A DNA stretch of 64,000 bases, taken from positions 434,001 to 498,000 of the forward strand of contig WVSP01000003.1 in the NCBI GenBank assembly GCA_015689735.1, read 5' to 3'. Numbering within the stretch: the stretch's first letter is position 1; each line of letters starts with the position of its first letter. The DNA is from Rhodobacterales bacterium LSUCC0031. GTDB taxonomy: Bacteria; Pseudomonadota; Alphaproteobacteria; Rhodobacterales; Rhodobacteraceae. Positions 62,058 through 64,000 of the stretch are shown one piece after another. The notes beneath the pieces are model-generated. The model ran no database searches and was not told the DNA's origin. It saw only the letters and a program-made list of their open reading frames with translations. The position numbers and the translations under genes were made by a program.

Positions 62058-64000
62058 TCATGCGTATTTCGCTTGGATCTCTTCCGAGATGTTGTGCGGA
62101 ACCGGCTCGTAATGGTCGAACAACATCGTGAACTGCGCGCGGCCCGAAGACATGGAGCGCAGCGTGTTGATGTAGCCGAACATATTGGCGAGCGGAACGA
62201 AGGAATTGATCACGATGGCGTTGCCACGGCTTTCCTGCCCCGTCACCTGACCACGACGCGAGGTCAGATCGCCGATGATGCCGCCGGTGTAATCCTCGGG
62301 CGTCACCACCTCGACCTTCATGATCGGTTCGAGGAGTTTCGCGCCTGCCCGTTTCAGACCTTCGCGCATGCCCATGCGGGCCGCAATTTCGAAGGCGAGA
62401 ACGGAGGAGTCCACATCGTGGAACTTACCGTCGATCAGGGCGACCTTGAAGTCGATTACGGGGAAGCCGGCAAGCGGGCCGCTGTCCATAACCGATTTGA
62501 TGCCCTTTTCGACACCGGGGATGTATTCCTTGGGAACCGCGCCACCGACGATCCGGCTTTCGAAGGTGTAACCCTCGCCCGGCTCGGTCGGCGAGATCTC
62601 CAGCTTGACCTCGGCGTATTGACCCGAACCACCCGACTGTTTCTTGTGGGTGTAGGTGTGCTCGATCTTTTGGCTGATCGTCTCGCGATAGGCCACCTGC
62701 GGCGCACCGATATTCGCCTCGACCTTGAACTCGCGCTTCATGCGGTCGATCAAGATGTCGAGGTGAAGTTCGCCCATGCCCTTCATGATGGTCTGACCCG
62801 ACTCGATGTCGGTCTCGACGCGGAAGGACGGATCTTCGGCGGCAAGACGCTGGAGCGCCATCGCCATCTTTTCTTGGTCCGCCTTGGTTTTGGGTTCAAC
62901 CGCGATCTCGATCACCGGATCGGGGAAGGTCATTGTTTCCAAGACAACAGGATGGGCCGGATCACACAGCGTGTCGCCGGTGGTGGTGTCCTTCAGACCC
63001 GCAAGCGCGATGATATCGCCAGCGAATGCTTCGGCGATTTCTTCTTGCTTGTTGGCGTGCATCATCACCATGCGGCCGATACGTTCGCGCTTGCCCTTGG
63101 TCGCATTCAAAAGCTGGTCGCCCTTCTTCATCTGGCCCGAATAAATACGGGTGAAGGTGAGCGTACCCATGAACGGGTCGTTCATGATCTTGAAGGCAAG
63201 ACCTGCAAAGGGCTGCTTGTCGTCAGCCGAGCGCGAGATGTTGCGGGTTTCCGTCTCGTCGCCCGGTGCGAAGCCCATGTAGGCCGGCACGTCGAGCGGA
63301 CCGGGCAGGTAATCCACCACGGCATTGAGAAGCGGTTGCACGCCTTTGTTCTTGAAGGCCGAACCACCGAGGACCGGCACGAAGGTCATCGACAAGCAGC
63401 CCTTGCGGATCAGCTTGCGCAAGGTCGGCACGTCGGGTTCCTGACCTTCGAGGTAGGCTTCCATCGCGGCGTCGTCCATTTCGACGGCGTTCTCCACGAG
63501 GACCGAGCGCCACTCATCGGCCAGATCCTTGAGATCGTCGCGAATGGGCTTGCGGACCCAGGAGGCCCCAAGGTCTTCACCTTGCCAGACCCATTCTTCC
63601 ATCGTCACGAGGTCAACGATGCCTTCGAGCTGGTCTTCGGCACCGATGGGGAAGTTGACGGGAACGGGGGTCGCGCCGGTGCGATCCTTGATCATCTTGA
63701 CGCATTTGAAGAAGTCGGCGCCAATCTTGTCCATCTTGTTGACGAAGACCATGCGCGGCACCTTGTAGCGGTCAGCCTGACGCCACACGGTTTCGGTCTG
63801 GGGTTCCACACCGGCATTGGCGTCAAGAAGCGCAACAGCGCCGTCGAGAACGGCCAGCGACCGCTCGACTTCAATGGTGAAGTCAACGTGGCCGGGGGTG
63901 TCGATGATGTTGAAGCGCACCTTGGTGTCCGAGGTGCCTTCGGCGGTCGGGTCTTCCTGCCACTGCCAGAAGGTCGTGGTCGCAGCGGAGGTGATGGTGA
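62058..64000 (-). CDS. fusA: Elongation factor G, 5' end outside window
   Basis: The frame covers the last ~646 residues and remains open to the window edge. Visible motifs: [14 protein letters not shown] (an insert in the G domain near switch I), G3 [17 protein letters not shown]4 [53 protein letters not shown] and [12 protein letters not shown]. The translocase gene belongs with rpsL and rpsG, which would lie beyond the window. Its stop is followed by the REPIN-like element. Confidence 0.98.
   Translation of the reverse strand, partial: TITSAATTTFWQWQEDPTAEGTSDTKVRFNIIDTPGHVDFTIEVERSLAVLDGAVALLDANAGVEPQTETVWRQADRYKVPRMVFVNKMDKIGADFFKCVKMIKDRTGATPVPVNFPIGAEDQLEGIVDLVTMEEWVWQGEDLGASWVRKPIRDDLKDLADEWRSVLVENAVEMDDAAMEAYLEGQEPDVPTLRKLIRKGCLSMTFVPVLGGSAFKNKGVQPLLNAVVDYLPGPLDVPAYMGFAPGDETETRNISRSADDKQPFAGLAFKIMNDPFMGTLTFTRIYSGQMKKGDQLLNATKGKRERIGRMVMMHANKQEEIAEAFAGDIIALAGLKDTTTGDTLCDPAHPVVLETMTFPDPVIEIAVEPKTKADQEKMAMALQRLAAEDPSFRVETDIESGQTIMKGMGELHLDILIDRMKREFKVEANIGAPQVAYRETISQKIEHTYTHKKQSGGSGQYAEVKLEISPTEPGEGYTFESRIVGGAVPKEYIPGVEKGIKSVMDSGPLAGFPVIDFKVALIDGKFHDVDSSVLAFEIAARMGMREGLKRAGAKLLEPIMKVEVVTPEDYTGGIIGDLTSRRGQVTGQESRGNAIVINSFVPLANMFGYINTLRSMSSGRAQFTMLFDHYEPVPHNISEEIQAKYA

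Overview
The window is GC-rich alphaproteobacterial chromosome. Gene content and order point to the Rhodobacteraceae (Rhodobacter/Roseobacter group). The indicators are the rpmH-rnpA-yidD-ttcA-yidC-MOSC-engB-argB string, an aap/bzt general amino-acid ABC operon, an ATP12-type F1 assembly chaperone, a luxR-luxI pair, CTTGAC-type promoters and the alphaproteobacterial S10/spc/alpha ribosomal superoperon. The species cannot be named from sequence alone. Nearly all DNA is coding, genes often overlap by 4 nt, and many long antisense reading frames are only GC shadows.

Layout. 1-2.3 kb: the end of an MFS exporter, a small membrane protein, an Hsp20 chaperone with a heat-shock-like promoter and a possible ROSE RNA thermometer, and a secreted trypsin-like protease. 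2.3-6.7 kb: glycolate oxidase glcD-glcE-glcF with an unexplained four-helix membrane protein between glcE and glcF. 6.8-15.9 kb: two membrane proteins, then a tightly overlapping moxR-DUF58-DUF4159/BatA-membrane protein operon and a DUF1285 gene. 15.9-20.5 kb: a B12-binding AerR/PpaA-like regulator with a PpsR/CrtJ-type palindrome in front of it, divergent from a TAXI-TRAP transporter (binding protein, DUF1850 protein, fused permease). 20.5-26 kb: an unknown protein, a winged-helix regulator next to a cluster of ATGCCCA palindromes, tRNA-Arg(ACG), an orphan sensor kinase, and a Mer-reductase-like flavoprotein coupled to a TVP38 membrane protein. 26-33.5 kb: the rpmH to argB string, a ferredoxin and a SixA-like phosphatase. 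33.6-38.3 kb: aapJQMP. 38.5-42.8 kb: ATP12, a HAD phosphatase, a pseudouridine synthase, crcB and rarA. 42.8-44.4 kb: luxI, luxR and a small divergent gene. 44.4-64 kb: the translation superoperon on the minus strand, from fusA and tuf through S10, spc and alpha to rplQ.

The most notable arrangement is inside the ribosomal superoperon. Between rplP and rpmC, which are normally contiguous, lie a strong intrinsic terminator, a TIGR02466-type (2OG-Fe(II) oxygenase-like) gene, and on the opposite strand an AbrB-like antitoxin/Doc toxin module with its own promoter. A consensus-like promoter then precedes rpmC. The S10 and spc halves therefore look like separate transcription units.

Two families of intergenic repeats also occur. 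One is a pair of REPIN-like GTAG stem-loop doublets, each 3-4 nt past a stop codon in the translation operon. The other is a set of serial AAAAC/GTTTT palindromes found at two loci. No CRISPR array, prophage, insertion sequence or rRNA gene was seen.
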